A stretch of DNA of 64,000 nt from Candidatus Omnitrophota bacterium (GTDB taxonomy: Bacteria; Omnitrophota; Gorgyraeia; Zapsychrales; Zapsychraceae), in the NCBI GenBank assembly GCA_020632495.1, contig JACKFL010000006.1, positions 1,426,001-1,490,000 on the forward strand. Direction: 5' to 3'. The notes under the pieces were generated by a model, which saw nothing but the letters and a program-made list of their open reading frames with translations, was not told the DNA's origin and made no database searches. The position numbers and the translations under genes were made by a program. Each line of letters begins with the position of its first letter. The first letter of the stretch is position 1. Of this stretch, positions 7,633-15,028 are shown in pieces.

Positions 7633-8665
7633 CAATTTTTGCGCTGCCGGATGGCATGGGATAGTCCTTGAATCCGGACTTGGAAATCCATCGGTGGTCC
7701 CCGGCCGGCCTCGGCTCACCCCGGAAACGGCACGTAAATACATGCAACTGGACCCGAAAACGGGTGTAAAAATGACGCGTTCGCATGAAGGGAACGATTT
7801 CGTCGGCCTCGACGTCAAGCTCTTCGCGCAACTCACGGACCAGGGCCTGTGTCGGCGTTTCATCGCCCTCCAGCTTGCCTCCCGGAAACTCCCACAAACC
7901 GGCGAGCAGCCCTTGCGCCGACCTTTGCTGGATAAAATACCGGCCGCGGCGAGAGGCCACGGCAATGGCCACGTCCAGCTCCACAAATTCCTTCTTCTCC
8001 CGCAGGGGAATGATTTCCTGCATGCCCGAGGCATAGGCCCGGCAATCGTTGTGTAGCGGACACATATGACAGAGCGGCTCCTTATTTTTACAAACCAGGG
8101 CCCCCAGCTCCATGAGCGCCTGGTTAAAGGTGCGCAGATTCCGCTGCGGCATGACCTCCAACAGCGCCTCGGTGATTCCGCCGTCCTGCACGGTAGTGGG
8201 CGGCCCTTCCTTTCCCAACCAGCGCATAAAAACGCGCCGCACATTGGCGTCGATAATAGGGTGCCGCTGATCGAACGCGATGCTCAAAACGGCCCCGGTC
8301 GTATACGGACCGAAGCCGGGCAGGCGACGCAGATCGTCCGCCCGGGGCGGCAGTTGTCCGTCGTATTCGCCTACTATCATCCGGGCAGCCTTGTGCAAAT
8401 TACGTGCCCGTTGATAATACCCCAACCCCTCCCACATCTTGAGGATCTCCTGATCGCCGGCTGCGGCCACGGACCGTATGTCCGGAAAACGACGGATCCA
8501 TTTTTCGTAGTAAGGTATGACGGCCGACACCGTGGTCTGCTGCAACATGACCTCGGAAATCCAGATTTTATAGGGGTCCTGTGTTTGCCGCCACGGCAGA
8601 TCACGGGCATGGCGGCGGTACCAGGAATTGAGGCGGCGGGCAAAGGACAAGGATTGAGCGGACAT
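7607..8665 (-). CDS. mutY: A/G-specific adenine glycosylase MutY
   Basis: This 352-residue protein removes adenine mispaired with 8-oxoguanine. The HhH-GPD core has the catalytic glutamate in ISEVMLQQTTV, the hairpin LPGFGPYTTGAVLSIAF, and the catalytic aspartate in PIIDANVRRVF. A 4Fe-4S loop follows with C-x6-C-x2-C-x5-C spacing (CKNKEPLCHMCPLHNDC). The C-terminal MutT-like domain keeps an almost intact Nudix box (GGKLEGDE..., REL-REEL), changed only at the late glycine (Asp). It is last in the HAD-nadK-cbiX-mutY operon, 7 bp after cbiX. Confidence 0.96.
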   Translation of the reverse strand: MSAQSLSFARRLNSWYRRHARDLPWRQTQDPYKIWISEVMLQQTTVSAVIPYYEKWIRRFPDIRSVAAAGDQEILKMWEGLGYYQRARNLHKAARMIVGEYDGQLPPRADDLRRLPGFGPYTTGAVLSIAFDQRHPIIDANVRRVFMRWLGKEGPPTTVQDGGITEALLEVMPQRNLRTFNQALMELGALVCKNKEPLCHMCPLHNDCRAYASGMQEIIPLREKKEFVELDVAIAVASRRGRYFIQQRSAQGLLAGLWEFPGGKLEGDETPTQALVRELREELDVEADEIVPFMRTRHFYTRFRVQLHVFTCRFRGEPRPAGDHRWISKSGFKDYPMPSGSAKIVDKILKQC

Positions 8666-8672
8666 AGCTGAC

Positions 8673-9035
8673 TCAGGAGGATTCTATCAGATCTTGAAAT
8701 AACTCGACGATGCGCGGATGCTGTCCCACAGGCGGACTGACATGAATTGGCACCTCCGGATGCCGGGTTCGGCATCCGGCGATAATCTCCGGAATATCCT
8801 CGTCCACGTGACGCCCGGAATTCAGGAAGTTTAAGATGACAGCGACTTCACCGGCGCCGCGCCGGACGCACAACTCCACGCCCTGCGGGATGCTGGGTTC
8901 TTCCAACTCCAGAAAGCCGAGTTCAAAAATGAGGTCCGGACGCGACCGACGCAAGTTCTCGATAAGGGCCTGCACCTCCTCTTTTGTCTTGGAGGAGCGG
9001 CTGCCGTGCGAGATAATGAGAACTGCTTTTTTCAT
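8673..9035 (-). CDS. cbiX: Short CbiX/SirB-type sirohydrochlorin chelatase
   Basis: This 120-residue protein is a single-domain chelatase that inserts cobalt or iron into sirohydrochlorin, for B12 or siroheme. Key features are LIISHGSR near residue 7, with the metal-binding histidine, and FLNSGRHVDEDIP near residue 68, with the second histidine. It overlaps the nadK end by 4 bases (ATGA), indicating translational coupling. Iron for siroheme would suit the nearby sulfate-reduction genes, since sulfite reductase needs siroheme, but no sulfite reductase gene is in this window. Metal choice cannot be read from the sequence. Confidence 0.87.
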   Translation of the reverse strand: MKKAVLIISHGSRSSKTKEEVQALIENLRRSRPDLIFELGFLELEEPSIPQGVELCVRRGAGEVAVILNFLNSGRHVDEDIPEIIAGCRTRHPEVPIHVSPPVGQHPRIVELFQDLIESS

Positions 9036-9895
9036 GGCTTAAGTGTCCGGATCGGATTCCGTGACCGGGTGATTTCGCAACTTTGTCCGTAAGTCAACGC
9101 CAGCGTCTGATTCCCGCCGTCGACGAATAGTTTTCCCTTCGGCATCAGCGAATGCAGGACCAACTTTTGCCGGGAGCCGAGAACTCCGCCGCGAAATTGA
9201 TAGACCCGTCCGAAAACCGAATACAGTTCGCGCGGCAAATACTGGATCTCCGACGATTCGGGTTCAAGAGCGGCGCCGCCGGCTGACCCGATGGCCCCGG
9301 TACTGCCGATCGCGGTGGCGGCCCATACCCCGGAACTGCGTTGTTCCTCGATCTTTCCCCCTACTGCGAGCAGGTAGCGGCTGATGACCGCCGGATTCTC
9401 GTGCGCGAACAATACGTCGTTCATCACCTCGCAGGCCGGTTGGCCACACACCGTCAAGGCCAGCCGCTGCCAGCAGACCTCCTGAATGTCCTTATCCAGG
9501 AGCCGGTCGACGATCGAGGCAAACGTCTCCTGCCGGGCTATGCACAGTCGCCCGACGCTCGTGGACGGCGCGGAATTCACGCCGATGAGCAGCTGGCGGG
9601 TGGTCCCGGCGGCCGCTTTAAGGAAGGTCCCGTCCCCCCCAACGGAGATGATGATATCGTAGTCGGCAAATGGTATTTTACCGCCGCGATAATATTCACC
9701 GAAAGACAAACCCCTGTGCCGCAGGACTTCCTTAACATATTTTAAGGTCGCTGTGTGCTCATCATGGGCACTTTGGAGGCGTCGCAACTGTTCCTTCAGC
9801 AATCGGGGATCAACGGAAGAGTTTAGAACATGCTGGTTCTTGTAACGCGAATACACCGTTTTCTTGTATAACAGTAAAATTTTACGGCTTTTCAT
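9032..9895 (-). CDS. nadK: NAD kinase
   Basis: This 287-residue protein phosphorylates NAD to NADP. It has GGDGTF at residues 86-91 in a Rossmann-like N-terminal half, NDVL near residue 160, and the TAIGSTGAIGSAGG loop that binds NAD. Some positions differ from the usual pattern: NxN is replaced in IGVNSAPSTSVG, where NGG or NxG forms are normal. It overlaps the upstream HAD gene by 14 bases and cbiX by 4, so all are in one operon from the promoter at 10566-10593. Confidence 0.9.
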   Translation of the reverse strand: MKSRKILLLYKKTVYSRYKNQHVLNSSVDPRLLKEQLRRLQSAHDEHTATLKYVKEVLRHRGLSFGEYYRGGKIPFADYDIIISVGGDGTFLKAAAGTTRQLLIGVNSAPSTSVGRLCIARQETFASIVDRLLDKDIQEVCWQRLALTVCGQPACEVMNDVLFAHENPAVISRYLLAVGGKIEEQRSSGVWAATAIGSTGAIGSAGGAALEPESSEIQYLPRELYSVFGRVYQFRGGVLGSRQKLVLHSLMPKGKLFVDGGNQTLALTYGQSCEITRSRNPIRTLKP

Positions 9896-10559
9896 GGCAA
9901 CGGCGGAACTGAATCTTTCGGGTTAAGTCATTAATCGTGGCAAAGACCTCGTCGGCCTCTCCCAAATATTCACGGGACAAAGAAGTCTCCAAGGCAAAGC
10001 AGCGCAACCCGGCCGCCTTGGCCGCCCGTATGCCGTAAGGCGCGTTTTCGATCACGATGGCCTCGTCGGCGGGAAGTCCGAGCTGACGCAGGGCGCGCAC
10101 AAACGGTTCCGGATCGGGTTTGCCGCGCTGAACGTCGTCACCGGTAATAATGACGTCGAAGAGTCCGGCCAAGCGGGCCGGTAAGATCATCTGCAGCTCA
10201 TGTCGGGCCGTACCTGTCACTAAGGCCAGACGGAATCCATCCCGGTGGAGCGATTTCAGAAACGTCCGCGCGCCGCGCACAAAACGCTGCCGCACATTTT
10301 CTTTAAAATGTGCCTCTTTCTCGGCAAGGACCCGGGTGATATCCTCCGGGGCATATCTGACATTATACTTTTGGTAGATCTCAACGAGGGCTTCGTCTCC
10401 GGGCTGGCCTTCCCGGGAATAGATATCGTGGTGCGTTACCCGGATGTCATAGGACGCCAGCACTTCGCGCCAGGCCCGGTGATGGTCCGGCATCGTGTGG
10501 GTGATCACTCCGTCCATATCAAAAATGACGGCATCTACATATAAAGGCGTAGTCGGCAT
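9882..10559 (-). CDS. HAD-superfamily hydrolase, beta-phosphoglucomutase-like
   Basis: This 225-residue HAD enzyme has motif I FDMDGVI with the nucleophile D14 and acid D16, motif II LVTGTA, motif III KPDP, and motif IV ENAPYGIRAAKAAG. The cap insertion after motif I is of the beta-phosphoglucomutase/phosphoglycolate phosphatase subfamily. The substrate is a small phosphorylated metabolite and cannot be specified. It is the first gene of the nadK operon. The -10 box ends only 6 bases before ATG 10559, so the predicted transcription start is the A of the ATG. Confidence 0.88.
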   Translation of the reverse strand: MPTTPLYVDAVIFDMDGVITHTMPDHHRAWREVLASYDIRVTHHDIYSREGQPGDEALVEIYQKYNVRYAPEDITRVLAEKEAHFKENVRQRFVRGARTFLKSLHRDGFRLALVTGTARHELQMILPARLAGLFDVIITGDDVQRGKPDPEPFVRALRQLGLPADEAIVIENAPYGIRAAKAAGLRCFALETSLSREYLGEADEVFATINDLTRKIQFRRCHEKP

Positions 10560-10565
10560 CCCCCA

Positions 10566-10593
10566 ATTATATCGACGGGCCGAAACTTGACAA
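10566..10593 (-). promoter_or_regulatory. Promoter of the HAD-nadK-cbiX-mutY operon, probably leaderless
   Basis: On the minus strand, TTGTCA (10588-10593), a 16-bp spacer and the perfect -10 TATAAT (10566-10571) form the promoter. The next 6 bases are TGGGGG, then ATG at 10559. Counting seven bases from the -10 box puts the start of transcription on the ATG itself. Confidence 0.72.
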
Positions 10594-10607
10594 GGGTTTT
10601 CCGCCGC

Positions 10608-11969
10608 TTAAGCGCCCGCGGAAGACTTGCCGAAATACGCCTTGGTCAACCCGGCGACAACCGGCGACAGGACCAACAGCGCGATCAGATTGGGCACCGC
10701 CATCAATCCGTTCATCGCGTCGCAAAAATTGATCACATCGTCAAGGGGACGCAAGGCCCCGATCAGTACGAAAGCCACATAAATCCAGCGGTACGGCGTC
10801 ACCGCTTTCTTCCCGAACAGGAAATCCACCGCGCGGTCGCCGTAATAGGACCACGCGATCAGTGTGGAAAAGGCAAACAAAAGGATCCCCACCGCGACCA
10901 GGCGGCCTGTTCCGCCGATTCCCATCTCAAATGCGGCGGCGGTCAACTGCCCTTTCGATGTAACCGTTTCGTACGCCCCTGTACATATAATGACCAATGC
11001 CGTAATGCTGCATACGATGATTGTATCAATAAAGGGGCCGAGCATGGCGACCAGCCCCTCCCGGACCGGCTCCCTGGTCTGCGCGGCGCCGTGTGCCATG
11101 GCCGCTGATCCCAAACCCGCCTCATTCGAAAACAATCCACGCGCGACACCGGAACGGATGACGCCGCCGATCAATCCGCCGGCCACCGACTCCGGCGCGT
11201 GAAAGGCGTGATAAAATATCAATCCCAAGCCCGGACCGATCAATTCGGCGTTACGAATCAGTATGACCGCCCCGGTCAGAACGTAGAAAATGCACATACC
11301 CGGAACCAGGAATGCCGCCACCCGCGCGATGCGTTTAATACCGCCGAGAATAACAGCGGCGACCAGACCCGCAGCCACGATGCCGACCGTCCAGCGCAAC
11401 CCCAGCGCAACCGTTGTGCCATCACCGTAAATCAACTGACTGACGGCTGAGGTCATACTGCTGATCTGGAACATGTTCCCGATCCCGAAGCTGGCCAAGG
11501 CAGTGAAGCTTGCAAAACATACGGCCAGCCAGCGGTAGGATCGCCCCATCCCAAGCTCGATATAGTGCATCGGCCCGCCGTGGGCTTCACCTTGATCATC
11601 TATTTTGCGAAAATGCACCGCCAACGTACACGACGTGAATTTGGTTGCCATCCCCACGCAGGCCGTAATCCACATCCAGAAGACGGCCCCCGGCCCGCCG
11701 GTCAGAATGGCCGCGGCCACCCCGACGATGTTCCCTGTGCCTATCGTGGCGGAAAGTGCGGTGCTTAACGCGCGGAAGTGACTGATTTCCCCCGGATCCC
11801 GCGGGTCATCGTATTTCCCGCGCAACACACTGATGGCGTGCATGAAACCGCGCAGTTGTATGCCCGCCAGCCGAATCGAGAGATAAAGACCCGTCCCCAC
11901 GAGAACAACCATAAGCGGCAGGCCCCATACCATGCCGCTCAATTGGGAGAGCAGTTCACTTATTGCCAT
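10608..11969 (-). CDS. AGCS-family sodium:alanine/glycine symporter
   Basis: This 453-residue inner-membrane protein has about 11 hydrophobic segments. It carries the AGCS family strings ALSATIGTGNIVGVAAAI, the GGPGAVFWMW region and MHYIELGMG, and RGLFSNEAGLGSAAMAH near residue 270. Members import alanine or glycine with sodium (or H+). The gene appears to stand alone: 115 bases of non-coding DNA lie upstream, and the downstream HAD operon has its own promoter. The amino-acid specificity is not determined by what I can see. Confidence 0.93.
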   Translation of the reverse strand: MAISELLSQLSGMVWGLPLMVVLVGTGLYLSIRLAGIQLRGFMHAISVLRGKYDDPRDPGEISHFRALSTALSATIGTGNIVGVAAAILTGGPGAVFWMWITACVGMATKFTSCTLAVHFRKIDDQGEAHGGPMHYIELGMGRSYRWLAVCFASFTALASFGIGNMFQISSMTSAVSQLIYGDGTTVALGLRWTVGIVAAGLVAAVILGGIKRIARVAAFLVPGMCIFYVLTGAVILIRNAELIGPGLGLIFYHAFHAPESVAGGLIGGVIRSGVARGLFSNEAGLGSAAMAHGAAQTREPVREGLVAMLGPFIDTIIVCSITALVIICTGAYETVTSKGQLTAAAFEMGIGGTGRLVAVGILLFAFSTLIAWSYYGDRAVDFLFGKKAVTPYRWIYVAFVLIGALRPLDDVINFCDAMNGLMAVPNLIALLVLSPVVAGLTKAYFGKSSAGA

Positions 11970-12084
11970 AGTCTCCAGAATAGTACCCGCCGGAGGAAGC
12001 TGTGCTCGGCGGCCCGTAAGAAATGCTATTTAAGTTGTGGATAGAAACCTTTGGAAGGAAAACGCACACGAACATGAAGCGATC

Positions 12085-12531
12085 CTAGCGTGTTTGGGAA
12101 CGCAAACGCCGCATTTCCATTTTGCGGGACAGCGCTTCCTGCTTCATTTTAAGTCGTTGCTTACGTAGCATATTGGCACGCTCTTCATTTTCTTCGCGCA
12201 TCATGCGCGCCTGCTTCCTCATTTCGATGCGGATCTCGCGCGCCTGTTTGGCCCGGTCCTTACCGGCCTCAATAAGCTCTTTCTGAATCTCCTTGCGCTC
12301 TTTTAAGGCCTTATCCTTATTTTGTTTCTCCTTGATCTCATCAATAAACTCGCGCTGCCGCTCCGGACTGGCATCATACCACTTCCGGCCGGTCTGCTTT
12401 TCATAACGGTATTTGATGTACAAGGGGACTTCGGACTGCGCGTGGGCGGCAGGAATGGCGAGCCACTGAAAGGCTATGCACAGTAAGACTGCAAGGGGTA
12501 GTGAAAATAGTTTGGAGGCAGATAACTTCAC
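12085..12531 (-). CDS. Small secreted, highly charged helical protein
   Basis: About 148 residues. A signal peptide (hydrophobic core LPLAVLLCIAFQWLAI, probable cleavage after AHA) is followed by a strongly basic/acidic helix rich in K, R, E and M from about residue 55 to the end, with a likely coiled-coil pattern. No family recognised. I chose GTG 12531 rather than ATG 12555, because the promoter at 12539-12567 predicts transcription starting at about 12532, downstream of the ATG. The protein would be exported to the periplasm. Its role is unknown. Confidence 0.6.
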   Translation of the reverse strand: MKLSASKLFSLPLAVLLCIAFQWLAIPAAHAQSEVPLYIKYRYEKQTGRKWYDASPERQREFIDEIKEKQNKDKALKERKEIQKELIEAGKDRAKQAREIRIEMRKQARMMREENEERANMLRKQRLKMKQEALSRKMEMRRLRSQTR

Positions 12532-12538
12532 GTTTCCA

Positions 12539-12567
12539 AGTATAACACAGATCATGCTTTATGTTAA
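12539..12567 (-). promoter_or_regulatory. Promoter of the small secreted protein gene, probably leaderless
   Basis: On the minus strand, TTAACA (12562-12567), a 17-bp spacer and TATACT (12539-12544) form a strong promoter. The predicted start, about 12532, is one base before the GTG at 12531. An in-frame ATG at 12555 falls between the two promoter boxes. Confidence 0.65.
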
Positions 12568-12677
12568 ATGTTATCGGTGCGCGACCGCCGACATAACCAT
12601 AAATCTATGATATATATAACCTTACGACGTCACCACGGCAGTTCGGTGAATAGCCCCCCCCGACTGTCATTATCCAG

Positions 12678-13049
12678 CTATTTAACAAGATGATGCCCCC
12701 ACCACGCCGCCCCCAGGCCCAGGACCAGATGAAGGACAACGTAGAGCAGGGCCGGTCCCGGCTGGGACGACTTGACCAGGTGCACGGTCTCATTGCCGAA
12801 GGTGCTGAAGGTGGTAAAACCGCCCAAGACACCAACCATCACAAAAAGTCGCGCCTGGTCTCCGAGCAAATCCCGGGTCAACATATACCCGCCCAGCGCG
12901 CCGATGACAAAACAACCCACGACATTGACTGTTAGGGTGGCTACGGGGAAAAAATGATGGCCAGTCAGGCGATTGACCCCGATTCCGACCAGGTATCTGA
13001 GGACGGACCCCACAAATCCGCCCGCCCCCACAATAATGGCATTTAACAT
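12678..13049 (-). CDS. crcB: Fluoride exporter CrcB/Fluc
   Basis: This 123-residue, four-helix membrane protein forms a dimeric fluoride channel. The family strings GAGGFVGSVLRYLVG, TLTVNVVGCFVIGAL and GFTTFSTFGNE (phenylalanine box region) are clear. It is driven by its own promoter at 13074-13102 and has GGAG in front of ATG 13049. I looked for a fluoride riboswitch; the only similar bases lie upstream of the promoter and would not be transcribed from it. Confidence 0.96.
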   Translation of the reverse strand: MLNAIIVGAGGFVGSVLRYLVGIGVNRLTGHHFFPVATLTVNVVGCFVIGALGGYMLTRDLLGDQARLFVMVGVLGGFTTFSTFGNETVHLVKSSQPGPALLYVVLHLVLGLGAAWWGHHLVK

Positions 13050-13073
13050 CAGGTTGCACTCCGCATGCCGTTA

Positions 13074-13102
13074 ATTATACGTCATCCGGGGCACCCCCTC
13101 AA
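13074..13102 (-). promoter_or_regulatory. crcB promoter
   Basis: On the minus strand, TTGAGG (13097-13102), a 17-bp spacer and the perfect -10 TATAAT (13074-13079). Start predicted near 13067, leaving a leader of about 17 bases with GGAG as ribosome-binding site. Confidence 0.7.
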
Positions 13103-13157
13103 TCACGATCCCAATAATCCTTAAACGGGCTCAAGCCGGGCGCCATCGCCTCAGCCG

Positions 13158-13499
13158 TTATATGGCCGGAGACCCGCGCTCTCCGGTTCGAATCCGGATG
13201 CAGTCTTCCAACGAAGAGATAAAGATCTTACCGTCTCCCAACTTGCCGCCTTCGTGGCGCGCCGTTTCCATAATGATCTGGCAGATTTCTTCGACGAAAT
13301 CGTCATTGCAGGCAATGTCGATACGGATCTTGGGAGATAAATCGATCCCGACCTCTTGCCCCCGGTAGAGGTCTTCCTCCACCTTTTGTCCGTGACCGGT
13401 CACCCTGCCCACGGTAATGCGGGTAATGTCCCTTTTTATTAAGGCTTCGGATACTTCATCCAGTTTATCAGGCTGGATTATCGCGGTGATCATTTTCAT
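13158..13499 (-). CDS. glnB: Nitrogen regulatory protein PII (GlnB/GlnK)
   Basis: This 113-residue PII protein senses ATP/ADP and 2-oxoglutarate and binds AmtB. It starts MKMITAIIQPDKLDEV, has a full T-loop with the uridylylatable tyrosine in EDLYRGQE, and ends in the signature IRTGERGSPAI. The B-loop string HEGGKLGDGKIF is complete. It lies 33 bp downstream of amtB, the classic amtB-glnK arrangement, so GlnK is the likelier functional name. Expression probably depends on the amtB leader described at 14893-15028. Confidence 0.95.
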   Translation of the reverse strand: MKMITAIIQPDKLDEVSEALIKRDITRITVGRVTGHGQKVEEDLYRGQEVGIDLSPKIRIDIACNDDFVEEICQIIMETARHEGGKLGDGKIFISSLEDCIRIRTGERGSPAI

Positions 13500-13532
13500 A
13501 ATGATTCCTCCTCACATTCGTCATCAAGTCCG

Positions 13533-14864
13533 TTAATTCAAATTAAGCAGACCATAGCCGTGCTCTCCGTGACAGGCTTGGTCGAGACCGCTCATCTCCG
13601 ATCTCTCCGTTACCCGGAATCCGCACAGCTTGTCGACCACGAGGGTGATAATAAACGTGACCACCACCGCATAGACGATTGTAATGCCGGTCGCGGCCAG
13701 CTGAACTCCCAGCTGCTGCCCCACGCCCCAAACACCGTCGGGTGTGGCGGCGGCCGCCTCCTGCATCCATTCGTCACGGATAAAGAACGTCAATCCGATC
13801 GCGCCGACGATACCGGCCACTCCGTGAATGCCGAAAACGTCGAGCGTGTCGTCATAACCGAATTTGGTTTTGAGTTGAATGGCGAAGTAGGACACGATCG
13901 ATGCGATGAACCCGAGCATGATCGCCCCGGGCACCTTGACGACACCGGCCGCAGGCGTAATCACGACCAGCCCCGCCAGTATCCCACTGGCCAGCCCGAG
14001 ACTGGTCACCTTGCCGTGACGCAGTCCTTCGATGATCATCCACATCAGGGCCCCGGCAGCGCCGGCCACCTGCGTGGCGGTTAAGGCCCGCGCGGTATCC
14101 AATCCGCTGTTGACGGAGCTGCCCGCGTTGAATCCAAACCAGCCCACCCACAGCAGTCCGGCCCCCAGAAGCGTCAGGACCAGATTGTTGGGATGCATCG
14201 CCGAACGCGGGTATCCGCGGCGGGCGCCAATGTACAAGGCGATGACCAGCGCGCTGATCCCGGACGAAATGTGTACAACCGTCCCGCCGGCGAAATCAAT
14301 CGCCCCGTTAGCCCCCATGTTGAACAAAAACCCTTCCTCCATCCACACCCAGTGGCAGAGCGGACAGTAAACGAGCAGTACCCACAGGACGATAAACAGG
14401 CAGTAACTCTTGAATTTGACGCGCTCGGCAAAAGCGCCGGCGATCAGCGCGGGGGTGATGATGGCAAACTTGCCCTGAAACATAGCGAACACATACTCGG
14501 GAATTCCTCCGTCCGCCACAGCATCGTCGAGCCCGTTGAGAAACAACAGATTCGGATCCCATCCGATCCAACCTCCGAGCGTATTGGGCCCGAAACTGAG
14601 GGCGTACCCGCAGACGGCCCACAGCACACCGACGATCGCCATCGCGGCGAAACTGTGCATCATGGTTCCCAGCACGTTCTTCGTGCGCACCAACCCTCCA
14701 TAAAACAGGGCCAGCCCCGGAATCATCAGCAGGACCAATGCGGTTGAGGTGAGCATCCAGGCGGTGACGCCGGAATCGGGGACGGATTCCGTCTGCGCGA
14801 AACACAGACGGGGCAGGTGCACAAAGACACCCAGCAGTACTGCGGTCAAAGCAGTCTTCTTCAT
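13533..14864 (-). CDS. amtB: Ammonium transporter AmtB
   Basis: This 443-residue protein begins with a cleavable signal peptide (cleavage after CFA) as in E. coli AmtB, followed by about 11 membrane segments. Family strings include TALVLLMIPGLALFYGGLVR, GGTVVHISSGISALV and DTLDVFGIHGVAGIVGAIG, the last with a pore histidine. It imports ammonium and is blocked by PII. A strong GGAGG site precedes ATG 14864. The 128-nt leader contains a 5' hairpin and an intrinsic terminator. Confidence 0.96.
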   Translation of the reverse strand: MKKTALTAVLLGVFVHLPRLCFAQTESVPDSGVTAWMLTSTALVLLMIPGLALFYGGLVRTKNVLGTMMHSFAAMAIVGVLWAVCGYALSFGPNTLGGWIGWDPNLLFLNGLDDAVADGGIPEYVFAMFQGKFAIITPALIAGAFAERVKFKSYCLFIVLWVLLVYCPLCHWVWMEEGFLFNMGANGAIDFAGGTVVHISSGISALVIALYIGARRGYPRSAMHPNNLVLTLLGAGLLWVGWFGFNAGSSVNSGLDTARALTATQVAGAAGALMWMIIEGLRHGKVTSLGLASGILAGLVVITPAAGVVKVPGAIMLGFIASIVSYFAIQLKTKFGYDDTLDVFGIHGVAGIVGAIGLTFFIRDEWMQEAAAATPDGVWGVGQQLGVQLAATGITIVYAVVVTFIITLVVDKLCGFRVTERSEMSGLDQACHGEHGYGLLNLN

Positions 14865-14892
14865 TTCTCCCTCCTTATTAATGGACTAGAAA

Positions 14893-14934
14893 CAAAAAAA
14901 TCCTCCCGCAGATGCACGAAGGCCTGCAGAAGGA
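14893..14934 (-). terminator. Intrinsic terminator inside the amtB leader
   Basis: On the minus strand, an 11-bp stem (TCCTTCTGCAG with CTGCGGGAGGA, two G-U pairs) and a 12-base loop are followed at once by seven T. It ends about 30 bases before the amtB ATG, with no room for a promoter behind it. Because a consensus promoter lies upstream at 14999-15028, it should act as a conditional terminator (attenuator) for amtB-glnB. Confidence 0.75.
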
Positions 14935-14960
14935 CATCTTTGCCCTGAATTCCAAGGTGC

Positions 14961-14990
14961 TCGCAAGATGACGTCAATGCCGTCTTGCGA
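14961..14990 (-). promoter_or_regulatory. 5'-terminal hairpin of the amtB leader RNA
   Basis: TCGCAAGA and TCTTGCGA form a perfect 8-bp inverted repeat. The inner bases can pair further as GACG with CGTC if a short bulge is allowed. The predicted transcript starts at about 14992, so this hairpin would sit at the extreme 5' end. It may be the sensing part of an attenuator; ligand or protein partner unknown. Confidence 0.5.
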
Positions 14991-14998
14991 ATTACCGG

Positions 14999-15028
14999 AT
15001 TCTAACAACCGGCATCGCAAAGTGTCAA
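14999..15028 (-). promoter_or_regulatory. amtB-glnB promoter
   Basis: On the minus strand, the perfect -35 TTGACA (15023-15028), an 18-bp spacer and TAGAAT (14999-15004). The -35 box overlaps the stop codon of the DUF368 gene. I found no sigma-54 type GG-N10-GC element. Confidence 0.72.

Noticed and set aside
13103..13157. GGCGATGGCGCC and GATGACG upstream of crcB, recalling a fluoride riboswitch
   Set aside because: The pairing order does not match the crcB motif, and the GGCGATGG part lies upstream of the strong promoter at 13074-13102, so it would not be in the crcB transcript.
13183..13197. CCGG-TTCGAAT-CCGG, like a tRNA T-arm
   Set aside because: It lies inside glnB (encoding the IRTGER end), and there is no acceptor stem, anticodon arm or CCA end at the right distances.
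14865..15024. Sigma-54 promoter before amtB
   Set aside because: No GG-N10-GC element with the right spacing on the minus strand; a sigma-70 consensus fits instead.
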